The position numbers and the translations under genes are program-made. Below, piece after piece: positions 37,316 to 45,895 of a DNA stretch of 64,000 bases. Source of the DNA: Methanosarcina mazei S-6 (GTDB lineage Archaea > Halobacteriota > Methanosarcinia > Methanosarcinales > Methanosarcinaceae); the NCBI RefSeq assembly GCF_000970205.1, contig NZ_CP009512.1, positions 434,001 to 498,000 of the forward strand. Reading direction: 5' to 3'. Under the pieces are notes generated by a model. The model searched no databases. It was not told the DNA's origin and saw nothing but the letters and a program-made list of their open reading frames with translations. The first letter of the stretch is position 1. The number at the start of each line of letters is the position of its first letter.

Positions 37316-38046
37316 CTATTTCGCTCCCCGGAAAACGCAAAAATAAATTATGTCATTGATGTCATTGTCTACTCAATTAGTTCATGAAGGTGTATTGAAA
37401 CTGGAAATTAGAAAAAGTATGAAGAGAGTGATGCAAAATATAATCTCAACATATTTTAAAAATTTATCCTCCATAATGTTTATAATATTCTCTTCTTATT
37501 TGAATTCTTCTAACAGTTCGTTCTGGTTTCTGACTGATGTTTTCAAACTTTAAGGCTTATTCCTCCGGGAAATATTCCCAGAATGAAAATGAAATACCTG
37601 CCTTACTTTATATATATTTTTAATAATTGGCGTGTTGCTGACATGGTATTTATATCCACGATTACATCCTCGAGCTTTTGAAATTTCAACTGTTGTATCC
37701 AATTTCTACTGTTATATTTTTTAATTTTGACTTTGATTTCTGGCATGTTAAGATTATCTGGTCTCTAAAAATAGTCATTCTGTCAATTGCTCGAGCTACA
37801 GGCACTCTTTCCAGAGAATATCTTCAATACTTTTTCAAAATCAATTTGCAGGGATTTTTCAACATTTTGTTTTTTGTTTCTTTCAGATATCTTTAAATAA
37901 TACCTTAGCTATTTTACATAATGTAATGTTTTCTTTACATTATGTTAATTTAATTTTGCTATTTGTCTTTAAAGCTTTACTTAATTTTTAGACTAAATAA
38001 TAACTCTACTAATTAAAACTGTAAATGGAAAACAAGGTGGTTTCAG
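37316..38046. other. 730-bp AT-rich spacer with a probable operator
   Basis: No gene seen. An inverted repeat lies at 37916-37945 (separate entry). TATA-like sequences occur around 37605-37620 and 37885-37895. Confidence 0.4.
37916..37945. promoter_or_regulatory. Inverted repeat, candidate operator of the DUF2178-XRE operon
   Basis: ACATAATGTAA (37916-37926) is exactly complementary to TTACATTATGT (37935-37945). Each arm is itself nearly palindromic (TTACATNATGTAA). It lies about 100 bp before the operon that ends in an XRE repressor gene, so autoregulation is likely but inferred. Confidence 0.45.
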
Positions 38047-38430
38047 ATGAAGCGAAAGCAATTCCGGATAGTTTCTCTCCTGATTGTGATGATGATTGGA
38101 GCTGTGGTAGGTTTCTCGGCATCTATAGGAAATCCTGTGCTAGCTGTAGGAGTCGTGCTTGCAGGCATGGCTGTTATGTATATTCTGAAAAGCAGGCTGG
38201 AAGGCGTGGTCGAAGATGAAAGGATCTATCAGGTGAGCCAGAAAGCTTCCCGCATTACTCTCCAGATAGTTGCACTGGGCTTTGCCCTTGGAGGTGCAGC
38301 CCTCATAGCCATGAGAGATACTTATCCGGGATACGTGGATCTGGGGTTCTTCATGGCTTATGCAGGCTGCGGAGTTCTTGTGCTTTACTCCCTGTTTTAT
38401 ATGTATTATAACAGGGAATACGGTGGCTGA
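38047..38430 (+). CDS. Small membrane protein, DUF2178-like
   Basis: The 127-residue protein has four predicted membrane helices (about residues 8-25, 28-45, 72-92 and 100-120) and a charged loop containing EDERIYQVSQKASR between the second and third. That loop and layout match the DUF2178 family, which often sits beside an XRE repressor in archaea and bacteria. AAGGTGG precedes the ATG. The stop is one base from the repressor ATG. Function unknown. Confidence 0.8.
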   Translation: MKRKQFRIVSLLIVMMIGAVVGFSASIGNPVLAVGVVLAGMAVMYILKSRLEGVVEDERIYQVSQKASRITLQIVALGFALGGAALIAMRDTYPGYVDLGFFMAYAGCGVLVLYSLFYMYYNREYGG

Positions 38431-38431
38431 T

Positions 38432-38635
38432 ATGAAAAACAAAATTAAAGTTTACAGGGCAATGCACGATCTTACCCAGGAAAACCTTGCTGACAGGGTT
38501 GGGGTCACAAGGCAGACAATACATGCCATTGAGAAAGGTAAGTATGACCCTTCCCTCGACCTTGCTTTCAAGCTTGCCCGGCTTTTTAACGCAAATATCG
38601 AAGACATCTTTCTCTATGAGGAAAAAGGGAAGTAA
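38432..38635 (+). CDS. XRE-family transcriptional regulator
   Basis: The 67-residue protein is a single Cro/C1-type helix-turn-helix. The recognition core TQENLADRVGVTRQTIHAIE is at residues 14-33, followed by the usual YDPSLDLAFKLA and IFLYEE ends. The ATG at 38432 is one base past the stop of the membrane protein. A longer frame starting at 38360 reads through the upstream gene and is rejected. It probably regulates its own operon. Confidence 0.9.
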   Translation: MKNKIKVYRAMHDLTQENLADRVGVTRQTIHAIEKGKYDPSLDLAFKLARLFNANIEDIFLYEEKGK

Positions 38636-38656
38636 GACTGCTCTTGATATGTTTTT

Positions 38657-38730
38657 TCTTACTTTTTTTTACTTTTTTTTACTTTTTTTCACTTTTTTTT
38701 ACTTTTTTTTACTTTTTTTTACTTTTTCTC
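38657..38730. repeat. Short tandem repeat (ACTTTTTTTT)n
   Basis: About seven units of 9-10 bases (acttttttttt with one cactttt variant) follow directly after the XRE gene. The T-run could end transcription on the plus strand. Such tracts are prone to slippage. Confidence 0.7.
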
Positions 38731-39145
38731 GGAATCGGTAAAAAATCTTTTATTCCGTTTTTTTTCTGTATTTTTTCCGATTTTTTTATAAAAGCAACCT
38801 CCTCATATTTTTTTCAGATAAACTTAGCTTTCCTTTTCTCCTTTACGCAAATAAACCTGAAGTAAAATGTATATATTTCTTGCTTTATTTCCTGTAAAAT
38901 CGCTGTCTATCAATGATATGGGATTTTCTCACTTAAGCTAGATTTACCAGTTAATTTTGAAGGCTCTGCATCAGGAAAATCAAGATTAGTTTTTAAATAA
39001 ACTTATAAGGAATGAGCAGTTAGTTTAACAGGGTACCTGTTTCTATTGTATCGGTTTGATAACCTGTATCCAGACAATAAAGCAGGAACAGCCGAATAAA
39101 CAAAACCAGTTTCCCGAAAAGGGAGATCAGCAGGAGTGTAAAAGT
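38731..39145. other. Spacer, no gene seen
   Basis: AT-rich; holds the promoter of the small protein gene at 39146. Nothing else recognised. Confidence 0.35.
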
Positions 39146-39325
39146 ATGATGCAATCTTTTATAGTGGAGCACTATCTCGAAAGTGCTGTAGACGTTTACT
39201 GTGGCGGGCCGGACATTTTCAAAGGAAGCGTAAAAGCATGTGCAGATAATGTACTCACCCTCGAAAATGATGGAAAACTGACACATATAGCCATTGATAA
39301 AATCATAGCTATGTGGCCGCAGTAA
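39146..39325 (+). CDS. Small beta-barrel-like protein, paralogue A
   Basis: The 59-residue protein reads like a small SH3/Sm-type beta barrel: FIVEHYLES, VDVYCGGPDIFKG, VLTLEND and HIAIDKIIAMW strands. It has one Cys in the CGG turn and a second at ACADN. I know of no function. GGAG (39133-39136) stands nine bases before ATG 39146; ATG 39149 is an alternative. The upstream open frame to 39056 has no support. A paralogue with about 70 percent matching residues is at 39542-39718. Confidence 0.65.
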   Translation: MMQSFIVEHYLESAVDVYCGGPDIFKGSVKACADNVLTLENDGKLTHIAIDKIIAMWPQ

Positions 39326-39541
39326 TTTCGAATTGCAGATTTAAGGTGATATAACGCGGCAGACAGGGAAAAAAAGGACATCCATAATCCTTTTTTGAGC
39401 TATCTGTATCGCTGAATAATTCTATGGATTGAAGGATTAGCCCGGGTTTTTTGCTCAGCCAGGTTTTTATTCTCCATTACCTGGGTGGAAGCTGATCCTT
39501 TATTCCACAGGAGCGAAAATGAACACACCGAGGTGCAGAAA

Positions 39542-39718
39542 ATGCAGTGTTTTATAGTGGAGCACTATTTTGACGAAGTTTTGGATGTTTACTGTGGGGG
39601 TTCAGACGTTTTTAACGGAAAGGTTAAAGCCTGCGCAGATAACGTTCTAACTCTTGACAAGAATGGAAAATTCACGCACATAGCAATCGATAAGATCATA
39701 GCGGTCTGGCGTGCATAA
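39542..39718 (+). CDS. Small beta-barrel-like protein, paralogue B
   Basis: The 58-residue paralogue of 39146-39325 shares the FIVEHY, DVYCGG, KACADNVLTL and HIAIDKII blocks. GAGGTG (39530-39535) stands six bases before the ATG. Each copy has its own 200-bp spacer, so they may be separately controlled. The spacing between the conserved strands is identical, which argues for a real protein and recent duplication. Confidence 0.65.
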   Translation: MQCFIVEHYFDEVLDVYCGGSDVFNGKVKACADNVLTLDKNGKFTHIAIDKIIAVWRA

Positions 39719-40001
39719 AAGGGAAAACGAGCATAATCGAGCCAGTTTTTTGAACCGAAAGCTGTCAGATAGAGCAGTTGAATAACAGGACTGAGTAGCA
39801 GAAAAGTCTTTGAATGGAATATTTTTATCCATCCCCGAATTTTCTTCATTGGGCTGAAACTGCTCTATCAGTGACGGTTATTTTGAATTTCAACAGTAAA
39901 TGCTTCCTGAAAGCTGATACTGAGAGCTAATATTTTCCTGTTTTTACCGTTTTACCTGCAGTAGATTTACAGTTCATAGCTCATGTTTTCATTCTATCCT
40001 T

Positions 40002-40877
40002 TTATTTTTTGATGCAGCTTTTTGCATGAGAGGCAATAAATTCTCTCATAAGTTTTGCTCCGAGCATCGCTGTCTGTCCGGAGTCGTATTCAGGGGCAAT
40101 TTCAACAACATCGAAAGCCATTGAGTAAGGGGCAAGGGTCCTTATCGCAGTCCTGACATCCCTGGCACTCAGCCCGAAAGGTTCAGGTGTTCCCAGTCCG
40201 GGGGCATACGCGGGATCTATTGCATCCATATCAAGGGAAAGGTAGAGCTGGCTGCAGTCAAGCGATTCAATCGCTTCTTTGAGGACTTCTACCATGCCTA
40301 TGGATTCAACATCATCTGCCGTGTAGTATTTCAGCTTATTTTCTCTGGCAAAAATCCATTCTTCTTCGGGCCCGCTCCTTATACCTATAGAAACGAGATT
40401 ATCCGTGATATTTTCCAGAATATTCCGGGATACACATGCATGGTTGTGTTTGAACCCTCTGTACTCCTCCCTGAGGTCAAAGTGGGCATCAAGAATAAGG
40501 ACTCCGAAATCATCCCCTGCGAATTCCGCACAGGCTTTGACCGTAGAATAAGTCAGGGAGTGCTCGCCCCCAAGCATAATAGGAAGCTTTCCGTTGTTCA
40601 GCAGAGCCTTTACCTCTTCGTAAAGGTCTCTCAGGGTCTCGTCAACCGAGGCTGAAGTTTCCAGGTTTCCTGCATCATATATCGGAAGGTCTACAAGGTC
40701 TATGTCGAAAACCGGGTTATAACTCTCAAAATTTGCAGAAACCTGCCTCATAGCATCCGGAGCCCAGCGGCTGCCTGCACGGTATGAAGAGGTATTATCA
40801 AAGGGTACGCCAAAAATTACGTAGCGTGCAGATTCGTAGTCTGCGAGGGCATCTATAAAGGAATTGGGTAAAAACAT
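40002..40877 (-). CDS. speB: Agmatinase (ureohydrolase)
   Basis: The 291-residue arginase-superfamily enzyme hydrolyses agmatine to putrescine and urea. The manganese-binding motifs are all present: GGEHS (about residue 109), DAHFD (about 134-138) and DMDAIDPAY (about 213). AGGTAAGAG precedes the ATG. It lies 107 bp after eIF-5A on the same strand; putrescine leads to spermidine, the donor for hypusine on eIF-5A. Confidence 0.92.
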   Translation of the reverse strand: MFLPNSFIDALADYESARYVIFGVPFDNTSSYRAGSRWAPDAMRQVSANFESYNPVFDIDLVDLPIYDAGNLETSASVDETLRDLYEEVKALLNNGKLPIMLGGEHSLTYSTVKACAEFAGDDFGVLILDAHFDLREEYRGFKHNHACVSRNILENITDNLVSIGIRSGPEEEWIFARENKLKYYTADDVESIGMVEVLKEAIESLDCSQLYLSLDMDAIDPAYAPGLGTPEPFGLSARDVRTAIRTLAPYSMAFDVVEIAPEYDSGQTAMLGAKLMREFIASHAKSCIKK

Positions 40878-40933
40878 ACTCTTACCTGATGTAAATTATA
40901 CCTGATGTAAATTGTTTAATTAGTAAAAAAGAG

Positions 40934-40960
40934 AACTCAGGCTCTGTATTAACCTGAGTT
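40934..40960. terminator. Hairpin between eIF-5A and agmatinase
   Basis: AACTCAGG (40934-40941) pairs with CCTGAGTT (40953-40960). T-runs flank it on both strands (TCTCTTTTTT on the minus side), so it likely ends or attenuates the minus-strand eIF-5A transcript before speB. Confidence 0.6.
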
Positions 40961-40983
40961 TTTGTTTGTCTGTTTTTCAATGA

Positions 40984-41370
40984 TTACGTCCTTATATCGA
41001 GTTTGACCTTTCCGAGGGCTGTGATATAGGATACCTCTTCACCCTCTTTCACTCTGTCCTTTAATTCATCAGGAATCACGATTTCAAAAGTTGAAAAGTC
41101 TCCCATGTCCATAAGCTGGGCAATGTCTCCGGTGATTGAGATAACCTGTGCACTCTTTCTTTCCACGATCGGGACATAAACTTTGTTTGCTACGGACCCG
41201 ATATAGGAGCGCTTCTGGCCGTCAAAAAGGCCTATTGCCTCTACTCTTGCCTTTGCTGCTCCGTGTTTCCCGGGTTTTGACTTGGTAATGCTTTTTATCA
41301 CACATGCTTCATCGTCAATAATTACATATTTTCCTTCTTTAAGTTCCTTTACTTCTACCTGCTGTTTCAT
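40984..41370 (-). CDS. Translation factor aIF-5A (hypusine-containing)
   Basis: The 128-residue protein has an N-terminal SH3-like domain carrying the hypusine loop SKPGKHGAAKAR, with the modified Lys at residue 35. An OB-fold C-terminal domain follows. The factor helps ribosomes through difficult peptide bonds; deoxyhypusine synthase modifies the Lys with spermidine. GGGAG lies before the ATG. Its position next to agmatinase links factor and polyamine supply. Confidence 0.95.
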   Translation of the reverse strand: MKQQVEVKELKEGKYVIIDDEACVIKSITKSKPGKHGAAKARVEAIGLFDGQKRSYIGSVANKVYVPIVERKSAQVISITGDIAQLMDMGDFSTFEIVIPDELKDRVKEGEEVSYITALGKVKLDIRT

Positions 41371-41808
41371 AGTGATTCTCCCTTACATTTTATATATTTA
41401 TAATAAGCTGTAAACGTCATACCGGATTTGATCTAAAGTTTTCAGCGCCAATTCCGGTGAAGTGGTATAAGAAGGCTTTTTTAATTTTTAAGCCTGTCTA
41501 CCCTTTCATCCATACTTTACTTAACTGCTCGTATAGAAAAGCTGGAAGTAATTATTATCTGAATGCCTGTGCAACCTGACAGGTCGAGACTAATACGATT
41601 AATTATCCTAGAGTATATAACGCTTATGCGAGATTTCGTTTTTCCAGACATAATTTCAGAGGATTTCTCTCGAAAAACCGGACAGTTTTATTTATTTGAG
41701 TAAAATATTACTTTTCAAAGTTCAAAGGCGATTATTATTAATTTCTGTGGACATTTTTTCTTAGAAATTTAAGATTTGCCCAAAATCCCTTAATTCTTCT
41801 CAATTTTT
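41371..41808. other. Spacer, no gene seen
   Basis: AT-rich, about 440 bp; holds the eIF-5A promoter and the 3' end of the AOR-family gene. Confidence 0.35.
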
Positions 41809-43524
41809 TCAGTATGCGATTTCCAGTTCTTCAAGCTTTTCCTGGAGAGGCACGCCTTCTCTGTCCCAGCCCCTGTAATGATAATACTCCCGGAGAGCTG
41901 CGTTAAACTCCTGCTTATCTATTCCAATTCCTTTCCATTCACTCGTTTCGAACAGCCTTTGCGGGAGTGTATCATCTTCTCGAGAGAATCCTGCTTTTAT
42001 ATTGTAAACTCTTTCAAGATTCCAGATCCTTTCCCCAGCCTTCAGGAGTTCTGCAGGAGATATTTTTATTCCTGTCCCGGCGTATAATAAAGCTGAACAG
42101 AGTTCTTCGCCTACGGCAAAAACCGAGAACGGGCAGAGTACAAGAGAATCAAGCACAGCAGTCATGTTTTCAAATGCCTGCAGGATTCCGGCTTTTCCTT
42201 TAAGGCTGAAGCGGTCCAGCATCAGTGGTTTTCCTAGAACTTCCGGCCCTACCATAAAGGCTGTAAGATAATCTCCGCCGTGGCAGGAAGTCGCGTAAGC
42301 CAGAGCCTGACCTTTAATCCCCCTGGGGTCAAACCCTGCGAGTTCAAGCCCTTTTACATCCATGCTGATATCTTCTCTCCCCCGGCTTGAGAGATATTTT
42401 CTGGCACCTTCCCCGGCTTTGCCTCCTTCTCCCATTTCTTCAAGCAGACCTTCAAGTTCTCTTGCCTCTATTTTTTCTGATTTGAGTTCTGCCAGAGCGC
42501 CAAGTACCGAACCCGCAGAAACAGGGTCAAGCCCGTAGTCTTTGCATATTCTGTCTGCCAGGAGCACGGAGTTAAAGTCGGGGTTTTCAAGGTTAAATCC
42601 GAAAGCCCATAAAGAATCGTAGTCAGGAAGAATTTGCCCTGTTTTTTTTATTCTCCGTTTACAGCTCAGGGGGCAGGAGGGGCAGCTTTCTTTTTCGAGA
42701 TTAAAACTGGCTTTTATATACTCACCTGAGAAACGGTCAGCAAAAGAAGTCCTTCTTTCGGAAAAGTTTCTTCCCGGGATGAGGTCCATATAGTCCAGCA
42801 GCTTGACAAATGCAGGAGTGCCGTAATTTGAAAGCCCTTTGGAAAGTACAGGGTTTGCTTCAAAAAGCTTCAACATTTTTGCCCTGAGATCCCCAAAACT
42901 CTCAGGGCTGGCAGGCAGGATCTCTTTTTCACCCTTTACAATCACCGCTTTCAACATCTTTGAGCCTGCAACAGCTCCCAGGCCTCCCCGGCCGCTGTGA
43001 ATGGAATCAATTACAAAAGAAGAAATAAGGGCTCCCTTTTCTCCTGCCCTGCCTATACAGGCTGCGCTTCCTTTATTTTTCAGGGCTTCGGTACATGCTC
43101 CCGTATTTTTACCCCATAAATGGTCTGCCTGCCTGACTTTTATCTTCTCGCCCTTTACCTCCACAAGAGAAGGCCTCTTTGCTTTTCCGGTAATGACAAG
43201 CGCATCAATTCCAGCTGTTTTCAGTTCCCTTCCAAAGCCTCCGCCTGTGTTCCAGCTGAATACCGTGCCTGTGAGGGGGGATTTCGATGTAACAACTGCA
43301 CCTGAAGACATGGGAGCAAGTCCCGTGATCAGCCCTGCAGTGAAAATAAGTGGATTTAACGGGCTGAGGGGATCAATATCAGCATCTGCCAGTTCGGAAA
43401 GCAGTTTTACTCCGAGCCCTCTCCCCCCAAGGTAATTGAGGACTAACTTTTCATCAGTCTCTACAGCATTAACCGATTCCGAGCCAAGGTCTATATATAC
43501 TGTTTTTCCTGTCCGGTAAACCAT
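41809..43524 (-). CDS. Aldehyde:ferredoxin oxidoreductase family tungsten enzyme
   Basis: The 571-residue protein has the AOR N-terminal domain (GGRGLG near residue 30; NTGGGFG and SGRGGLGAV cofactor loops) and the iron-sulfur site CPSCPLSC (CxxCxxxC) near residue 290. The fourth ligand is probably the Cys in LVLCPF near 480. These enzymes hold a tungsten bis-pterin and a 4Fe-4S cluster and oxidise aldehydes to acids with ferredoxin. The substrate is unknown. ATG 43524 follows AAGGG by about seven bases and matches the family start; ATG 43542 is possible. It stands alone. Confidence 0.88.
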   Translation of the reverse strand: MVYRTGKTVYIDLGSESVNAVETDEKLVLNYLGGRGLGVKLLSELADADIDPLSPLNPLIFTAGLITGLAPMSSGAVVTSKSPLTGTVFSWNTGGGFGRELKTAGIDALVITGKAKRPSLVEVKGEKIKVRQADHLWGKNTGACTEALKNKGSAACIGRAGEKGALISSFVIDSIHSGRGGLGAVAGSKMLKAVIVKGEKEILPASPESFGDLRAKMLKLFEANPVLSKGLSNYGTPAFVKLLDYMDLIPGRNFSERRTSFADRFSGEYIKASFNLEKESCPSCPLSCKRRIKKTGQILPDYDSLWAFGFNLENPDFNSVLLADRICKDYGLDPVSAGSVLGALAELKSEKIEARELEGLLEEMGEGGKAGEGARKYLSSRGREDISMDVKGLELAGFDPRGIKGQALAYATSCHGGDYLTAFMVGPEVLGKPLMLDRFSLKGKAGILQAFENMTAVLDSLVLCPFSVFAVGEELCSALLYAGTGIKISPAELLKAGERIWNLERVYNIKAGFSREDDTLPQRLFETSEWKGIGIDKQEFNAALREYYHYRGWDREGVPLQEKLEELEIAY

Positions 43525-43680
43525 ATCAAAATCCCTTTTCATATCTTTTAATCTTTTCTGGGCTTTCTTGATGCTTAAATTTTGAAAATGCTTTTTGAGA
43601 ATGAGCTTTAATTGTAATTTTTACCGTGAAAATCTTGAAAGAGCCATTCTTTAAGGCAGAGAAATTGTAGATAATATTAC

Positions 43681-44118
43681 ATGAACCTGGAGAAACCTTA
43701 TATCATTTCCGTATATGCTCTCATCCGGAACGAAAAAGGGGAATTTCTGCTGCTCAGGCGCTCGGAAAATTCCCGCACCAATGCAGGAAAGTGGGACCTT
43801 CCGGGAGGAAAGGTAAACCCGGACGAGTCTCTTAAAGAAGGGGTTGCGCGTGAAGTCTGGGAGGAAACCGGAATTACAATGGTTCCCGGGGATATTGCAG
43901 GGCAGGTAAACTTTGAACTCACTGAAAAGAAGGTCATTGCTATCGTGTTTGATGGGGGGTATGTTGTCGCTGACGTTAAATTGAGCTATGAGCACATTGA
44001 ATATTCCTGGGTCTCGCTGGAAAAGATTCTCGGTATGGAGACGCTCCCGGCTTATTTCCGGGATTTCTTTGAAAGGTTTGATCGTGAGAACAAAAAACCT
44101 TCAAAGCTCTTTATTTAA
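43681..44118 (+). CDS. Nudix hydrolase
   Basis: The 145-residue protein has a complete Nudix box (GGKVNPDESLKEGVAREVWEET, Gx5Ex7REVxEExG) at about residues 41-64. The N-terminal strand reads SVYALIRNEKGEFLLLRRS. These enzymes cleave nucleoside diphosphates linked to another group; the substrate cannot be inferred. No clear ribosome site; it may be leaderless. Confidence 0.9.
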   Translation: MNLEKPYIISVYALIRNEKGEFLLLRRSENSRTNAGKWDLPGGKVNPDESLKEGVAREVWEETGITMVPGDIAGQVNFELTEKKVIAIVFDGGYVVADVKLSYEHIEYSWVSLEKILGMETLPAYFRDFFERFDRENKKPSKLFI

Positions 44119-44151
44119 TCTGAGTATTGCATTTTTTATCCTTTGGATTTT

Positions 44152-44883
44152 TTATTCTTTAAAATACTCATCTTCGAGTTTTTTTCTTTTTCTTCGGCTT
44201 TTCTGCCAGCTTATCCCCAGGAAGAGCAGGACTGCAAGAGCTAAAAAAATTGCTGCACGTATCAGGCCTCCATACCTGCTCCACAATATGGGATTAATGT
44301 TATCCCTCATTTCATATTTCGGATACATTATATCCCTCGGGTTATCGCTGTGACCGAGACCAAGGGCATGTCCAAGCTCATGCTTTGAAATGCTGAGCAT
44401 GGTTGAGTCTCCATACTGGCGCCATGACCTGCCCTGATAATTCCCAACCTCAAGTACTATTTCAACTTCAATGAAACGGTCTCCGGATATCCTCGGCTTT
44501 GCATAGCCTGCCACACCTGAAGGAGCGTCCTCTACTTTCTCAAGGTTTTCAACCCACCTTATCTTTATGTCAGCATTTTCGGAATCAACGATCTCAAAAA
44601 CAGGGGTATAATTAAGGTTCCCGTTTCCTCCTTCTTCCCAGTATTCAAGAGCTTTTTCTACCTGTTCATAATATGTGGGGCTGTAACGGGAAGGGGTATT
44701 CTTATCGTCAATGTATACTGTGATTGGGGAATGGTCCCAGGGTTTATCGAGAATTTTTTCCGGGACTTCCCCGGATTCTGCGGAAACGGCAGGTATTAAA
44801 AATACTATCAGCAATAAAACGAAGGATAATATTATTAGATTTATTTTTTTTTGATTAATAAAGATGAGCCCCCGTATCAGCAT
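44152..44883 (-). CDS. Matrixin-like zinc metalloprotease (peptidase M10 type), membrane-anchored
   Basis: The 243-residue secreted protease has a signal peptide (hydrophobic run about residues 14-31, cleavage near VSAES), the zinc site HELGHALGLGH (HExxHxxGxxH) and a Met turn DIMYP. A C-terminal membrane helix (about 212-231) ends in a Lys/Arg-rich tail. The catalytic domain should face outside. The frame is open back to 45057, but that part reads through short repeats rich in Lys, Cys and Asn, so ATG 44883 is preferred. No Shine-Dalgarno is seen for either start. Substrate unknown. Confidence 0.78.
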   Translation of the reverse strand: MLIRGLIFINQKKINLIILSFVLLLIVFLIPAVSAESGEVPEKILDKPWDHSPITVYIDDKNTPSRYSPTYYEQVEKALEYWEEGGNGNLNYTPVFEIVDSENADIKIRWVENLEKVEDAPSGVAGYAKPRISGDRFIEVEIVLEVGNYQGRSWRQYGDSTMLSISKHELGHALGLGHSDNPRDIMYPKYEMRDNINPILWSRYGGLIRAAIFLALAVLLFLGISWQKSRRKRKKLEDEYFKE

Positions 44884-44961
44884 TGATTTGTTTAAACTAT
44901 TTTCAGGTATACTACTGTACAAACAGTATGGGTTCTGATTCGAGCCTGCGTGAGTTTGATG

Positions 44962-45022
44962 TTTACAGTTAATCTGGTATTTATAGCAATTTTTATGTTT
45001 ACAGTTAATCTGGCGTTTACAG
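44962..45022. repeat. Short direct repeats upstream of the protease
   Basis: TTTACAGTTAATCTGG occurs twice (about 44964 and 45000) with a shorter tttacag partial copy after it. The repeat lies in the region read as coding if the protease started at 45057. Confidence 0.55.
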
Positions 45023-45256
45023 CTTGAGTTAATCAGTGTTAGAAATATATTTTTCAAAAAGTAGTTCCATGGTTATAATGACTTTGACGCGGATCTATTC
45101 GCCTGGAAACCTATCTGGATCTCAGGTTCACTTTTTGATAAAACAGACCAGAAAATGTCTTTAAAATCAAGTATTGAAAACTGGTTCTTTAATCCACCAG
45201 TTTGAAAAAGTTAAATTTCAGGTTTACATGTTTATTTCATTCATGCCTGCTTTCAT

Positions 45257-45754
45257 TCATGTTTGCTTTATATGTGCTCCGGCAATATTGCATACCTCGC
45301 AGTCAGGGTCGTCGCATTGCTCTTTTTCTTCGTTTTTTTCTTCTTTATTTTTTCCATTCTCATCTGGAAATTCCGAAGCAAGAGCTCTTGTACTTTCTGC
45401 AAGCACCGCAGCATTTGACAGAGATGCCCCTATCATTATTGCAGAAAATATTTTTTCTTTTGAAATCCCTCTTCTTTTAGCTATTCTTACATGCATCTTC
45501 AAACAGTGTTCACAGCGAAGGGCAGAAGCCACTCCAATGGAGATAAGTTCCACGGTATCCTGGTCGAGATTTTTTACCTCCCGCATGATGGAGTTATCAT
45601 AAAGGGTTTTCGGAATGAAGATCTCAGGGAGATCTTTCATAAAATTCATAATATAGGGGACTTCTCCATACTGCTCCCGAACGTCATCAAGGAGCTTAGG
45701 AATGACTTTTTGGGGATCATTTTTTAAAATTTCCACAATATCCTCAAGTTCCAT
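45257..45754 (-). CDS. Carboxymuconolactone decarboxylase (CMD/AhpD)-family protein with Cys-rich tail
   Basis: The 165-residue protein has a CMD helical core with CEHC (CxxC) followed by LKMH, the thiol pair and His of AhpD-type peroxidase partners, at about residues 80-87. After a Glu/Lys-rich linker the C-terminal tail adds CDDPDCEVC. That would give a second redox or metal site and is unusual for the family. GGTGG precedes the ATG. Likely role: thiol-based oxidative stress defence; the exact partner is not visible. Confidence 0.82.
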   Translation of the reverse strand: MELEDIVEILKNDPQKVIPKLLDDVREQYGEVPYIMNFMKDLPEIFIPKTLYDNSIMREVKNLDQDTVELISIGVASALRCEHCLKMHVRIAKRRGISKEKIFSAIMIGASLSNAAVLAESTRALASEFPDENGKNKEEKNEEKEQCDDPDCEVCNIAGAHIKQT

Positions 45755-45895
45755 ATGAAACCACCAGCATAGATTAACGTGGAAACCGGGCTAGACCCAT
45801 TTTCCGGGTCGGGTTTTACAGTTTTAAGGATAAGTGAAAAGGCACAAACCCAGTAAAAATGTAAAATGGATAGTTTTAGCTCAACAGAATCCGGG

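Noticed and set aside
38360-38431. Longer start for the XRE regulator
   Set aside because: It reads through the end of the DUF2178-like gene in another frame; ATG 38432 directly follows that gene's stop.
44884-45057. Longer N-terminus of the metalloprotease
   Set aside because: Lies in direct repeats and would place the signal peptide 58 residues inside the protein.
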